A DNA stretch of 38,863 nt from Nitrososphaeraceae archaeon (GCA_021325295.1 JAJPHM010000054.1:1-38863), one strand, 5' to 3'. Positions 7,925 to 16,029 are shown, counted from the stretch's first letter. Notes: generated from the letters alone by a model not told the origin. Numbers and translations: made by a program.

Positions 7925-9754
7925 TTGGGAAAATCAAATTCATCAAGTCCGGAATCTACTCACAGAGTGGCTGTTCTGGACGACGAGCTATGCCAGCCCA
8001 AAAAATGCGGGCTTGAATGCATCACTTACTGTCCAGTGAACAAGACCGGCGGCGAGTGCATAGTCCAGAGGCCCGAAGATGGCAAGGCTCTGATCTCAGA
8101 GGAGCTCTGCACGGGCTGCGGCATCTGCATCAAGGTATGCCCGTTTGACGCCATAGTAATAGTAAACCTTGCAAAGGAGCTGCAATCAGAAAAAATTCAC
8201 CAGTATGGCGTAAACTCTTATAGATTGTACCGCCTTCCGGTACCAAAAAAAGGCTCAGTTGTGGGCCTGCTTGGCAGAAATGGAATGGGAAAATCAACTG
8301 TAGTCAATATCCTCTCCGGGGGCCTCAAGCCCAACCTTGGAAGATTTGAGGAAAGCCGCTCGCCTGACTGGGATGAAATTTACAGAAACTTTCAGGGAAC
8401 AGAACTCAAGTCCCATTTTGAAAAAATAGCGCAGGGCCAGCTCCGTGCTTCGATAAAGCCGCAACTTGTATACCTTATAGCCAAGGCTTTCAAGGGCACC
8501 GCAAAGGAAATTTTGAACAAATTCGACGATCGCAAGGTTGGAGGCGAGCTTGCAGAAAAGCTCGGACTCAAGAACACGCTGGACAAAAACGTAGCCGACC
8601 TTAGCGGCGGCGAGCTGCAGAGGCTGGCGGTTGCAGTGGCAGCTGCAAGGGACGCAGAGTACTACTTTTTTGATGAGCCGTCATCGTACAACGACATTTA
8701 CCAGAGGCTGGCGGTTGCAAAAGTAATCCAGGAACTGGCTCATGAAGGAAAAAGCGTCATGGTAGTAGAGCACGATATGACCCTGCTCGACTACTTGGCA
8801 GATTATGTCCACATAATATACGGCGAGCCTGGCGCCTATGGCATCGTGGCTGGGTTGCAGAGCACAAAGGCAGGCATCAACAACTTTTTGGAAGGATTCC
8901 TCCCCGCAGAAAACCTCCGGTTCAGAGACAGAGCCTTCAAGTTTGACGCTGCAAGCTCAATCGAAGATGTAGTACTGGAAATACCTGTTGCCAAATATTC
9001 AGAGCTGACCAAGTCATTTCCCTCGTTTAATCTCCATGTGTCTGCAGGCCAGATAAGAAAAGGCGAGGTTCTTGGCATAGTGGGGGCAAATGCGCTTGGC
9101 AAGACCACCTTTATGAAAATGCTGGCCGGCGTTGACAAGCCAGATTCTGGCAGCATAGAGGTTGGGGCAAAGATTTCATACAAGCCTCAATACCTGAGCC
9201 AAGACTATGAGGGCGATGTACGCTCATTGATGTATGCTGCATACCAGAACCCTACCGATGGCTCCCCTGTAGAAGAGCAGATAATAATTCCGATGGGAAT
9301 AAAAAAGCTGTACGACAAGAGCGTCAAAAATCTGAGTGGAGGTGAGCTGCAAAAGGTGGCAGTCACAGCATCACTTTTGCGCGATGCTGACATATATGCT
9401 CTGGACGAGCCATCTGCATTTCTTGATGTTGAAGACAGAATAGCTCTTGCAAAATTCATACAGCGTTTCATAAGGGCTCAGGGCAAGTCTGCCATCATCG
9501 TGGACCACGATCTGCAGATTATAGATCTGGTTGCGGATTCTCTTTTGATATTTGAAGGCACTCCTGGAGCAGAAGGGTTCTCGACTGCCCCGATGAGAAA
9601 GGAGTCTGGCATGAACAGGTTTCTCAAGGCGCTTTCAATCACCTACAGAAGAGACGAAAGCACAGGCAGGCCGCGCGTCAACAAGGAAGGCGGCCGGCTG
9701 GACAGGGAGCAAAAAGAATCAGGAGACTATTATTATGTTAAGAAAGCCCAATAA
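7925..9754 (+). CDS. rli1: ABCE1/Rli1 ribosome-recycling ATPase
   Basis: This twin-ATPase splits post-termination ribosomes into subunits. Two 4Fe-4S clusters occupy the N-terminus, with all eight Cys visible (CQPKKCGLEC...C near 23-36 plus C45, and CTGCGICIKVC 62-72). NBD1 has Walker A GRNGMGKST (117-125), signature LSGGELQR (226-233) and Walker B FFDEPSS (248-254). NBD2 has GANALGKTT (387-395), LSGGELQK and YALDEPSAFLD. The total of 609 residues matches the family. The start is taken at TTG 7925; this gives about 13 extra residues before the conserved HRVAVLDDELC, so a later GTG near 7967 (RVAVL) cannot be excluded. The GAGGAGAAG run at about 7900-7908 is rather far upstream. Confidence 0.97.
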   Translation: MGKSNSSSPESTHRVAVLDDELCQPKKCGLECITYCPVNKTGGECIVQRPEDGKALISEELCTGCGICIKVCPFDAIVIVNLAKELQSEKIHQYGVNSYRLYRLPVPKKGSVVGLLGRNGMGKSTVVNILSGGLKPNLGRFEESRSPDWDEIYRNFQGTELKSHFEKIAQGQLRASIKPQLVYLIAKAFKGTAKEILNKFDDRKVGGELAEKLGLKNTLDKNVADLSGGELQRLAVAVAAARDAEYYFFDEPSSYNDIYQRLAVAKVIQELAHEGKSVMVVEHDMTLLDYLADYVHIIYGEPGAYGIVAGLQSTKAGINNFLEGFLPAENLRFRDRAFKFDAASSIEDVVLEIPVAKYSELTKSFPSFNLHVSAGQIRKGEVLGIVGANALGKTTFMKMLAGVDKPDSGSIEVGAKISYKPQYLSQDYEGDVRSLMYAAYQNPTDGSPVEEQIIIPMGIKKLYDKSVKNLSGGELQKVAVTASLLRDADIYALDEPSAFLDVEDRIALAKFIQRFIRAQGKSAIIVDHDLQIIDLVADSLLIFEGTPGAEGFSTAPMRKESGMNRFLKALSITYRRDESTGRPRVNKEGGRLDREQKESGDYYYVKKAQ

Positions 9755-9937
9755 CTTGCACACACACGCACACACAAGCGGAATACTTGTAATTTACAGC
9801 AAAAATGGCGATAATCCAAAATAAAATAAACCAAGATAAATAGAACAGGAAAAGGGAAAGGAAACGAGAGGAGAGGAAGAAAAAATAAAGCCCTGCCTTC
9901 GCATTCTTTTTGCCTTGTCTTGCTAGGCTGACCAGAA
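9755..9937. other. Purine-rich intergenic spacer with CA repeat
   Basis: 183 bp between rli1 and trm5. It starts with a CACACACACGCACACACA run (9758-9776) and then a long A/G-rich stretch (about 9820-9890). No gene seen. Confidence 0.5.
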
Positions 9938-10798
9938 ATGCCGCATATGCTAAAAGATGCCCTCATAGATGTCCTTACGCCGCAAGAAAGGTCAGAGCTC
10001 TATTCTGCATTTGATATGATTGGCGATATAGTAATAGTCAAGATACCAGACAGCCTCACTTCAAAAAAAGAACTGATTGCAAACGCCATACTCAGAAAAG
10101 TCAAACCGGCAAAATCTGTTTTTGCACAGGTGTCGCCGGTTCAGGGAGATTTTAGGATCAGGGATCTTGAGTTCCTTGCCGGCGAGAACAGGACGCTGAC
10201 AGAATACAGAGAACATGGCTGCCGGTTCAAGGTAGATGTTGCAAAAACTTACTTTTCTCCTCGTCTTTCAACTGAAAGGCTGAGGATAGCCAAGATGGTA
10301 AGCGAAGGAGAAGTTGTAATAAACATGTTTGGGGGGGTAGGCACCTTTTCTATCGTGATGGCCAAGATAGCTCCATGCAGCACTGGCAGACCGTGCAAAA
10401 TATACAACATCGACTCCAATTCACATGCAATAGATCTGTGCGCAGAAAATGCCCGAATAAACAAGGTGCAGGATACCGTAATCCCTTTGTATGGAGATGC
10501 TGCGGAGGCAATGGTTCGGCTCCGAGGGATTGCAGACAGGGTACTTATGCCGCTGCCAGAAAAGGCAAGCCAATTTGTGGATTCTGCTGTCTCTGGGCTG
10601 AAATGTGGCAAGACCGGAATTGTGCATTATTTTGCACACATAAAGGCCGACACTAAAAAGGCAGCTCAGGGCCGCGGTGCTGAGGATACCGACCTTGCTT
10701 TCAAAAACTATCAGCACAGCATAGCTGCCACACGGGTAGTCAGAGAAGTCGGGCCCAGAATATACCAGATAGTGTCAGATGTGCTAGTTAAAGCTTAG
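9938..10798 (+). CDS. trm5: Trm5-like tRNA (guanine37-N1)-methyltransferase
   Basis: The 286 residues fit the archaeal Trm5/TYW2 class I methyltransferase family, which methylates N1 of G37 next to the anticodon using S-adenosylmethionine. Visible features are an RNA-binding N-domain with IGDIVIVKIP (27-36), KVDVAKTYFSPRLSTER (about 99-115), the SAM motif I NMFGGVGTFSI (about 129-139), NIDSNSHAIDLCAENARIN (motif II region), and VLMPLPEKA in place of the common MNLP catalytic-loop motif. ATG 9938 opens the frame. It overlaps the convergent small membrane protein gene by 11 bp at the 3' ends. Trm5 versus TYW2/aTrm5a is not resolvable by eye; I prefer Trm5b-like because the D1 domain is short. 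Confidence 0.88.
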   Translation: MPHMLKDALIDVLTPQERSELYSAFDMIGDIVIVKIPDSLTSKKELIANAILRKVKPAKSVFAQVSPVQGDFRIRDLEFLAGENRTLTEYREHGCRFKVDVAKTYFSPRLSTERLRIAKMVSEGEVVINMFGGVGTFSIVMAKIAPCSTGRPCKIYNIDSNSHAIDLCAENARINKVQDTVIPLYGDAAEAMVRLRGIADRVLMPLPEKASQFVDSAVSGLKCGKTGIVHYFAHIKADTKKAAQGRGAEDTDLAFKNYQHSIAATRVVREVGPRIYQIVSDVLVKA

Positions 10799-11072
10799 CA
10801 TTGCTGTTATTGCTGCTATTGTTATTATTATTGCCACTGCCAGTCGCAGTATCGGGCGTCTGAGCTGTAGCTATGGTATATCCAATCCATGCAAGTACCG
10901 CCACAAGTGCAGCAACTGCTGCAAGTACGGTAAGCTGCAGGACAATTATGCTCCACTGGGAGGCCAGTAGAAAATAGGCATATACAATAAATGCGCCAAT
11001 AGAAGCAACGAGTAGGGCGATTCCAGTACCTTTGCTGCTTCTTCTGCCCCTACCTCTGCCTCTGGCTTCCAT
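10788..11072 (-). CDS. Small two-helix membrane protein (94 aa)
   Basis: The N-terminus is strongly basic (RGRGRGRRSSKG), followed by two predicted membrane helices (about 16-37 and 43-66), then a low-complexity hydrophilic tail of Thr, Gly, Asn and Ser that ends NSNAKL. The basic N-terminus predicts a cytosolic N-end, so the Asn-rich tail is also cytosolic if both helices span. It is convergent with trm5, overlapping 11 bp. A GATAAGATAC AT-rich element is close to -26 of ATG 11072. Family not recognised. Confidence 0.65.
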   Translation of the reverse strand: MEARGRGRGRRSSKGTGIALLVASIGAFIVYAYFLLASQWSIIVLQLTVLAAVAALVAVLAWIGYTIATAQTPDTATGSGNNNNNSSNNSNAKL

Positions 11073-11271
11073 GCCGGAGATGGCGCGTCCAGTATCTTAT
11101 CAATCTTTGTAGGGGTCTGTTTCTGAGGAGTGAATGAGTGAATCGAATTGAGTCGAGTCAAGTTAATCGACCATCAAGGTCCCTGAGCTTGGGAGCCAAG
11201 CAGATAGATCTGGGCTAGACAGCCAGCCAGCCAGATTAAAAATCCCGCCTTGATTAATTTAGGAGTTCAGC

Positions 11272-11772
11272 TCAGTTGAGTTCCAGAGCCATAAGGTAGG
11301 CATCCTCGCCATCTCTATAATAGGAGCGAAGTCTTGACTTTATCTGAAAGTTAAGCTTCTGGTACATGTTGATTGCGGCATCGTTGCTAACCCTGACTTC
11401 AAGATAGATCTCGTCGCTTTTTCTTAGCATGGCGCCGTTAATTCCCTCAAGCATCAGAGCCTTGCCGATACCCTTTCCCCTGTGCTCCTCAAGGACGGCA
11501 ACTGAAACTACGTGGCCTTTCTTTACAAACCCAAGCTTTCTAAAGTTAGAAAACCCAAACTCTATCTTGCACATGATGTAGCCTATTATCTTGCCATTCA
11601 GCTCTGCCACGATAAACGCCTCCGGAAGCTCCTTCAGGATTGATTCGAAAAAGTAGTCAGAATAATGCTCAGGCAGGGCAGCCATATTGATCTCTATTAC
11701 TGCTGGGAGGTCTGCACTTTCGCAGCGGCGGATTACATAATCGCCTACCTTTCGCAGAGGAGCTGTTTGCAA
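11272..11772 (-). CDS. rimI: GNAT N-acetyltransferase, RimI/archaeal Ard1 type
   Basis: The 166-residue protein is a single GNAT domain. The acetyl-CoA loop R-G-K-G-I-G-K-A (about 97-104) follows the VVSVAVLEEH strand. IYLEVRVSNDAAINMYQKLNF is the typical RimI/Ard1 signature with the N-x-x-A-x-x-x-Y/M-x-K-x-x-F helix. Such archaeal enzymes acetylate protein N-termini with broad specificity. The start is TTG 11772: on the minus strand a TTAAATAATA element (about 11796-11804) sits at -26, indicating a leaderless transcript. The larA-like gene ends 34 bp upstream on the same strand, so read-through is also possible. Confidence 0.9.
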   Translation of the reverse strand: MQTAPLRKVGDYVIRRCESADLPAVIEINMAALPEHYSDYFFESILKELPEAFIVAELNGKIIGYIMCKIEFGFSNFRKLGFVKKGHVVSVAVLEEHRGKGIGKALMLEGINGAMLRKSDEIYLEVRVSNDAAINMYQKLNFQIKSRLRSYYRDGEDAYLMALELN

Positions 11773-11806
11773 GCAATAGGATTATGAAAAAACATATTAT
11801 TTAAGC

Positions 11807-12964
11807 TTAGGCCGGTGGCTGAACTGTCTTCTGTTTCAGCAGGACAATATCGGCGTCTGACACAACTAGAACCTTGTGGTTTTTTCCATGCTCTGACAGT
11901 ATATCCTGCAGCGCTTCCTTCACTCCAGAGTAAGTGTGGAAACCAAGCCTTGACCTCAGGTAATATTGAGGAACGGTCGATACGATCCCGAGTCTGTATC
12001 TCTGCTTCAAGCCTTCGAGGTAGACCAGGTGCTCCAGCCCGTCAACATACACCTGCTGCTTTATATTCTCGGGCTTTATTCTGCCGTCTATCCACATCTG
12101 TATTGCAGCTGCTCCGGCTCCGTTTTTGTTCTCGGCTAGCAAAACTGCAGAACCTCCCTCCTTTACAATATGCAGCGAGTTCCACAAAGAATCAAGTGAG
12201 CTTGCAAGGGTAGAGTGCATTCCGGCTTCGCTACTGGCACTGATAATGGCCGACTTGGCCAGCTCTGACTCTGCGCTTGAAATGGACGCCAGCTGTGCAG
12301 ATGCATTGGCAAATGCCTCCCTGATGCTGCCGCAATGAATGCCTGCAATTGCAGAGTTGTTTGCCACAATCTCTATTGAGGTTGCCTGAAGACTGTCTGT
12401 GCAGGAGAGGGCAACATCAAGCGATCCTGTCTTGGCTCCCGGAGACGGGACATCGCCTGACCTTGCAAGAAAGGCCTCGGGCATCTTGTCGTGAAAAAAC
12501 TGACGGAGCAGCATTGTAGGCACGCCTGAAAAACCAAACATCGGGTGCAAGGCAACATGAGAAACAAAAATTGTATTCTGGAATTTGCCAATCCTTTCAG
12601 CCAGGGATTTATAGTCAGCGCGGTTTACGACCAATTCAGGGTAGGCTGTCAGAGCCGACCGGATATCCGATGCCATGGCAGGAGGTGCATCAATGGTCAG
12701 GTGCGCAGTACTCGTGCCAGGACTAGAACCGGGGCTTTTGTTCCTGGCCCTCTCTGCAAGCATTCCAATGACTCTGCAAACCTGCTTTGTCGAAGAGAGG
12801 GCGACGACCAAGGTATTATCGCCCGGTGAAATACTATCCAGAGACCGGGTCACCTGGTCTTCCTGCAGCGGCTGCATATTGGAAGATACATGATCTAGCA
12901 GGTTTTCATATCGAATATCAAGCACGACATCAGTTGACCCGTACCTTAGCCATATTTCTGGCAT
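11807..12964 (-). CDS. LarA-like (lactate racemase/DUF2088-related) protein, divergent
   Basis: The frame can be read from 13105, but ATG 12964 is preferred: it removes a 92-bp overlap with divergent pyrE and places a TTTATTTA element at -26. This gives 385 residues starting MPEIWLRYG. The order of segments recalls LarA: an N-terminal beta domain, a FVSHVALHP-MFGFSG motif (H140, FGFSG 143-147) that lines up with LarA's histidine plus FAGFSGG motif, an IAGIHCGSIREA segment, and a C-terminal KVLVVSDADIVLL strand resembling the LarA end. However, the lysine that carries the nickel-pincer cofactor in LarA appears to be replaced (GVPT instead of GGRK), and the other acid-base His is not evident. 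So it is probably a distant family member with another reaction. Fold assignment is from memory of LarA and is moderate. Confidence 0.6.
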   Translation of the reverse strand: MPEIWLRYGSTDVVLDIRYENLLDHVSSNMQPLQEDQVTRSLDSISPGDNTLVVALSSTKQVCRVIGMLAERARNKSPGSSPGTSTAHLTIDAPPAMASDIRSALTAYPELVVNRADYKSLAERIGKFQNTIFVSHVALHPMFGFSGVPTMLLRQFFHDKMPEAFLARSGDVPSPGAKTGSLDVALSCTDSLQATSIEIVANNSAIAGIHCGSIREAFANASAQLASISSAESELAKSAIISASSEAGMHSTLASSLDSLWNSLHIVKEGGSAVLLAENKNGAGAAAIQMWIDGRIKPENIKQQVYVDGLEHLVYLEGLKQRYRLGIVSTVPQYYLRSRLGFHTYSGVKEALQDILSEHGKNHKVLVVSDADIVLLKQKTVQPPA

Positions 12965-12986
12965 GCATAGGACTTCTGTCGGCATC

Positions 12987-12998
12987 AATAAATAAAGC
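12987..12998. promoter_or_regulatory. Shared TATA element for divergent larA-like gene and pyrE
   Basis: CAATAAATAAAG on plus, CTTTATTTATTG on minus. It is the only clear AT box in the 49-bp gap between the two start codons (12964 minus, 13014 plus) and lies almost midway, at about -26 from both. Both genes look leaderless, so one TBP site could set both transcripts. Confidence 0.55.
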
Positions 12999-13013
12999 TG
13001 CTTTCGAAATATT

Positions 13014-13643
13014 GTGATGCTAGGAGACTTTAGGCTAGAGTTTGCTTCTTTTCTTCTCAAAAGCAACGCACTGCAATTTGGAGTCTTTCGGCTAACAAGC
13101 GGCAAGGACAGCCCCTACTACATCGACCTGAGGATGCTTCCAAGCTTTCCAAGTTATTTCCGGCTTGCAATTTCTGCCATGAAAGATACCGTAACCAGGA
13201 CTGTGCCGGAATTTGACGCATTGGCCTCGGTGCCTACCTCGGGGCTTGTATTTTGCTCTGCCCTTGCATATGAAATGTCCAAGCCCATGATCTATATCCG
13301 CAAAGAATCAAGGGAACATGGGACAGGCAAGGTAATCGAAGGGTACATCAAGCCCGGCTCAAAGGTCCTGATTGTAGACGATGTTGCGACCACCGGCATA
13401 TCAGTTAGCAAGGCAGTAGAGGCAATACGGGCCAATGGTGGAGTAGTTGAAAATGCAATAGCACTTGTGAGCAGAATGGAAGGGGCCGAAGAGAATCTAA
13501 AAAAGCTCAAGGTCAAGCTTACAGCCGTAATCACCATCAGGGACATCGTCAATGAACTGCACAAGGCAGGCCTTATTGGAGGCAATACTCTGGACTCGGT
13601 ACTGAAACAGATGGCTGCAGTCGGAGAGCACGAGACTGATTAG
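13014..13643 (+). CDS. pyrE: Orotate phosphoribosyltransferase
   Basis: The 209 residues cover the type I phosphoribosyltransferase fold. LTSGKDSPYYIDLR (28-40) is the orotate/OMP end of the site, PTSGLVFCSALAY corresponds to the loop that contacts phosphate, and VLIVDDVATTGIS (118-130) is the PRPP-binding signature. The enzyme joins orotate to PRPP in pyrimidine synthesis. Start is GTG 13014 or ATG 13017; both fit a TATA element near 12990, so the message is leaderless or nearly so. It is divergent from the larA-like gene with no other pyr genes in the window. Confidence 0.95.
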   Translation: MMLGDFRLEFASFLLKSNALQFGVFRLTSGKDSPYYIDLRMLPSFPSYFRLAISAMKDTVTRTVPEFDALASVPTSGLVFCSALAYEMSKPMIYIRKESREHGTGKVIEGYIKPGSKVLIVDDVATTGISVSKAVEAIRANGGVVENAIALVSRMEGAEENLKKLKVKLTAVITIRDIVNELHKAGLIGGNTLDSVLKQMAAVGEHETD

Positions 13644-13751
13644 AACCTACTTCATATTATATTATTTGCTAAAATTTAATTTACTTGATCGCTAAAGTCA
13701 GACAGAGCCCCGTCTTTCCCTTTTGGGAATTCCAGCTATTTTACAGCAGAT

Positions 13752-14093
13752 ATGTATCTGCCACTCGCATGCCAAAAAAGAAATATTTCTTTCCTGCTAT
13801 GGTGCTTGTTGCAGCCCTATCTGATTTCAGGTCTGGCTCTTTTGTTCATTTCCCTTGCTCTGCTGGGGTTTGGCATACCATACAATCTTGCACATCACCC
13901 TTGTCCACCATTTGCATATGGTTGTGAAGCTGTCAATCCATTAACTGGAGGACAGGGCAGAAATCCATGGGATTATGACCCGATACTTGGTCAAACAACA
14001 TTCTATGGCATACTTGTTCTCATTGTTGCATGTCTGCTACTGATGGTTCATGTATTTGGAAGAAAAGAGGCAAAAAAGCAGGTGAAGGGCTAA
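13752..14093 (+). CDS. Small membrane protein (113 aa)
   Basis: Two hydrophobic segments, about 14-41 (ISFLLWCLLQPYLISGLALLF and on) and 84-102 (TTFYGILVLIVACLLLMVHVF), flank a roughly 40-residue loop with two Cys (HHPCPPFAYGC), Pro and aromatic residues. It ends in a basic tail (GRKEAKKQVKG). The loop is likely extracytoplasmic and could hold a disulfide. Spacing to TBP (convergent) is 33 bp. No family recognised. Confidence 0.65.
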   Translation: MYLPLACQKRNISFLLWCLLQPYLISGLALLFISLALLGFGIPYNLAHHPCPPFAYGCEAVNPLTGGQGRNPWDYDPILGQTTFYGILVLIVACLLLMVHVFGRKEAKKQVKG

Positions 14094-14126
14094 CGACAGC
14101 CGAGGTTGTTTGTCTTGGCTGGCTGC

Positions 14127-14690
14127 CTAACCTTCGTAAATCATCAGATTCTTTTCTTCTAGCATCGTATGCAGATTGTGCACTGCTCTGTAGACTTCAC
14201 TTTCTTTCTTTGCACCTGTGCATACCAGCTTGCCGCTGGCAAAGAGCAGAATGACTGTCTTTGGATCTAGCATTCTGTGGATAAGCCCGGGAAACTGCTC
14301 CGGCTCGTACATGCTCCTTGGCAACACCCTGGCTGCAAGCTCCAGATGTATCTTGCCTCCGAGGCTTGCAGAGGCAACAATATTCTGAATTTCAATCTGG
14401 GGTTCATGTTCAAGAGGTATTCCTCCTTTTTTCAGCTTCAGGACCACATTCTTGACGGCCTGTATTGCCATTTTCTCTGACTTGGCTCCAGTGCAGACCA
14501 TTTTGCCGGAGCTAAAGATAAGGGTAGCAGTCTTGGGCGACCTCAGCCTGAAGACAAGGCCTGGAAATTGGTCCGGATGGTACTCGACATCTGGAAAGAT
14601 CTGTGTTATGAGATTTAGGTTAACAGTTTGATTTACTGTAGCTGATGCAACCACGTTTTCAATGCTTACGATCGGCTTGGTCTGTGGCAT
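14127..14690 (-). CDS. tbp: TATA-binding protein
   Basis: This general transcription factor binds the TATA box with TFB to recruit RNA polymerase. From ATG 14690 the product is 187 residues with two imperfect saddle repeats: IENVVASATVNQTVNLNLI / FPGLVFRLRSPKTATLIFSSGKMVCTGAKSE and IQNIVASASLGGKIHLELA / FPGLIHRMLDPKTVILLFASGKLVCTGAKKE. The frame extends 18 codons upstream to 14744, but a GTATATATAC element at 14711-14720 is centred 26 bp upstream of 14690, so the shorter, leaderless start beginning MPQTKPIV is preferred. Confidence 0.96.
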   Translation of the reverse strand: MPQTKPIVSIENVVASATVNQTVNLNLITQIFPDVEYHPDQFPGLVFRLRSPKTATLIFSSGKMVCTGAKSEKMAIQAVKNVVLKLKKGGIPLEHEPQIEIQNIVASASLGGKIHLELAARVLPRSMYEPEQFPGLIHRMLDPKTVILLFASGKLVCTGAKKESEVYRAVHNLHTMLEEKNLMIYEG

Positions 14691-14710
14691 ATGTGGCTTT
14701 ATAAAGGGCA

Positions 14711-14720
14711 AGTATATATA
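14711..14720 (-). promoter_or_regulatory. TATA box of tbp
   Basis: The palindromic AGTATATATA/TATATATACT element is centred at -26 relative to ATG 14690. A second AT box (CTTTATAAAG region, about 14697-14706) lies too close to the start codon to serve it. TBP may bind its own promoter like any other; autoregulation is not shown. Confidence 0.6.
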
Positions 14721-14793
14721 CGTGTTTATAAAGGACTCAATCACTTTATAATATAAGCCTTGTATAGATATTTTTTATATAAAACTTAAGTTA

Positions 14794-14860
14794 CCGGGCG
14801 AGAAGAGGCCAGAAATGATGTAATGCCAAAATCATTCCGCAAATTCTGGCCGCATCCCGG
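14794..14860. other. Nested inverted repeat (possible structured RNA) before response regulator gene
   Basis: Three stems nest around a small loop: CCGGG (14794-14798) with CCCGG (14856-14860), GGCCAGAA (14807-14814) with TTCTGGCC (14844-14851), and ATGAT (14815-14819) with ATCAT (14831-14835). A TATA-like TTATATAA (14775-14782) would start a plus-strand RNA near 14805, at the foot of the second stem. It encloses an ATG (14823) opening a 35-codon ORF that overlaps the regulator start. Function unknown. Confidence 0.45.
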
Positions 14861-14908
14861 GCTTCTTTGTACCTTTGCATTTATTAGAAACGAATTTCTG
14901 AAAAGGTC

Positions 14909-15295
14909 ATGGCAGGAAGCCATAGGCTGATGGTTGTAGATGACGAAAAAGATATTCTGGCAATTGTAATGCGATGGCTCAAGCGATGGGGATTTGCTGC
15001 TGATGGGTTCAGCGACCCTGTAGCAGCACTGGGACACTTTCAGCACAATTCTACTCTTTACTCAATTGTTATTTCCGATGTCAGAATGGCTGGAATGAGC
15101 GGTATAGAACTAGCCAACCATGTGCTGAGGATAAACCCTGACATCAAGATTATCCTAATGACTGCTTATGAGCTGGACCAGCAAGATCTGGCCACAAACC
15201 TGCCTGTCATAAAACTGGAAGATATTCTGAAAAAGCCGTTCAAGTTAATTGAAGTCTGCAAGGCCGTCAAAAAGCAGCTGGCAGTGGATTGTTGA
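14909..15295 (+). CDS. Single-domain response regulator (CheY-like receiver)
   Basis: 128 residues form one receiver domain and nothing else. Acidic pocket residues are in VVDDEKD (9-15), the phospho-acceptor Asp is in VISDVRM (about 54-60, D57), the conserved Thr is in ILMTAYE, and the Lys is in LKKPFK. Output would therefore be by protein-protein contact rather than DNA binding. ATG 14909 has a TTTATTAG-like element (about 14880-14888) near -26, which suggests a leaderless message. No histidine kinase lies nearby, so the partner is elsewhere. A large hairpin precedes the gene. Confidence 0.9.
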   Translation: MAGSHRLMVVDDEKDILAIVMRWLKRWGFAADGFSDPVAALGHFQHNSTLYSIVISDVRMAGMSGIELANHVLRINPDIKIILMTAYELDQQDLATNLPVIKLEDILKKPFKLIEVCKAVKKQLAVDC

Positions 15296-15555
15296 TAACT
15301 GCAAAAAGCAAATAGATAGATAGATTGATTGATTGGAAGCAGTAGTCACCGGAACGATTACCAGAAGAAGAAGGAGTCAGCTCAATTCTCAGACTTACAC
15401 TATCGCTGACTTTTGTTGTTGCTGTTGCGAGTCAATTTAATATCCTTCTTAATCTAGCTGACGAATTTCATTTGGTTATGATTTTTCAGCAGCATGGTGC
15501 AGTGATAGTGGTGGCTATTCACTAAACTAGAAAGGCAAAGCCCTTGCTACTATAG
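15296..15555. other. Intergenic spacer with GATA/TTGA repeat
   Basis: 260 bp between the response regulator and the 59-residue ORF. It contains the (TAGA)/(TTGA) repeat at 15312-15336 and a ttgttgttgctgttgc run near 15413-15427. Nothing else recognised. Confidence 0.5.
15312..15336. repeat. TAGA/TTGA tetranucleotide repeat
   Basis: Three TAGA units followed by three TTGA units, immediately downstream of the response regulator gene. Confidence 0.85.
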
Positions 15556-15735
15556 ATGGAAATGATAGCCACAATACCAGACGCAGCATATCCGGTCATC
15601 GGGTTTGCCGTCACATATATCGCCCTAGAAATTGGATGGCACTTTACTGCTTGCAAGTCAGGCGCAGCAAAGCCATGTATATTCAAGCAGGCAAAGGCGA
15701 TGGTTGCAGGCGGCACGAGGAAAGGCGGAGGGTAG
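15556..15735 (+). CDS. Small hydrophobic protein (59 aa)
   Basis: A short frame from ATG 15556 to TAG 15735. It starts MEMIATIPDAAYP, has one likely membrane helix (about 13-30, VIGFAVTYIALEIGWHF), two Cys (C34 and C43), and ends in a basic Gly-rich tail (GGTRKGGG). The next gene starts nine bases after its stop, which favours a real, co-transcribed gene. Family unknown. Confidence 0.5.
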   Translation: MEMIATIPDAAYPVIGFAVTYIALEIGWHFTACKSGAAKPCIFKQAKAMVAGGTRKGGG

Positions 15736-15744
15736 GAATCGGCC

Positions 15745-16029
15745 ATGGCAGTCCTGCAGCTGTACGAAAAGAGTCCAAAGGAGCCGATAAGGGTAGAGAT
15801 AGTGTCGCTTGCGGAAAACACATGGTTGATAAATAAAGACCTCGACGAAATGTTCTCTGGACTGTCTGGATGCGAGTTCACCGGCTTTACTGATAGCGAT
15901 GGGATGACCATGATCAAGATTGAATTTACATTAAGCCAGGAAGAAAAGGAGGAAAAGTGGAGTCTGCTACAGTTCAAGCACGGCAGAGATTGCGTAATTT
16001 CGTTTGCCCCCGGCGAGATGTACCTGTAG
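15745..16029 (+). CDS. Small acidic protein of unknown function (94 aa)
   Basis: 94 residues, soluble, acidic, alternating beta-strand and helix: EPIRVEIVSLAENTWLI, FTGFTDSDGMTMIKIEF, then a charged helix (SQEEKEEKWSLLQF) and a C-terminal strand CVISFAPGEMYL. There are no catalytic motifs I can name. It follows the 59-residue ORF by nine bases, so the two form a likely mini-operon. Start at ATG 15745. Confidence 0.65.
   Translation: MAVLQLYEKSPKEPIRVEIVSLAENTWLINKDLDEMFSGLSGCEFTGFTDSDGMTMIKIEFTLSQEEKEEKWSLLQFKHGRDCVISFAPGEMYL

Noticed and set aside
11815-12893. Several long plus-strand frames opposite the larA-like gene
   Set aside because: Shadows of the minus-strand gene: no promoter, unlikely composition (many Ser/Arg/Leu), mutually overlapping.
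12965-13105. Longer N-terminus for the larA-like protein
   Set aside because: It would overlap pyrE by 92 bp, adds non-conserved Ser/Arg-rich residues, and has no promoter; ATG 12964 has a correctly spaced TATA element.
14786-15046. 86-residue minus-strand frame over the response regulator start
   Set aside because: Overlaps the conserved receiver domain and the hairpin; no supporting features.
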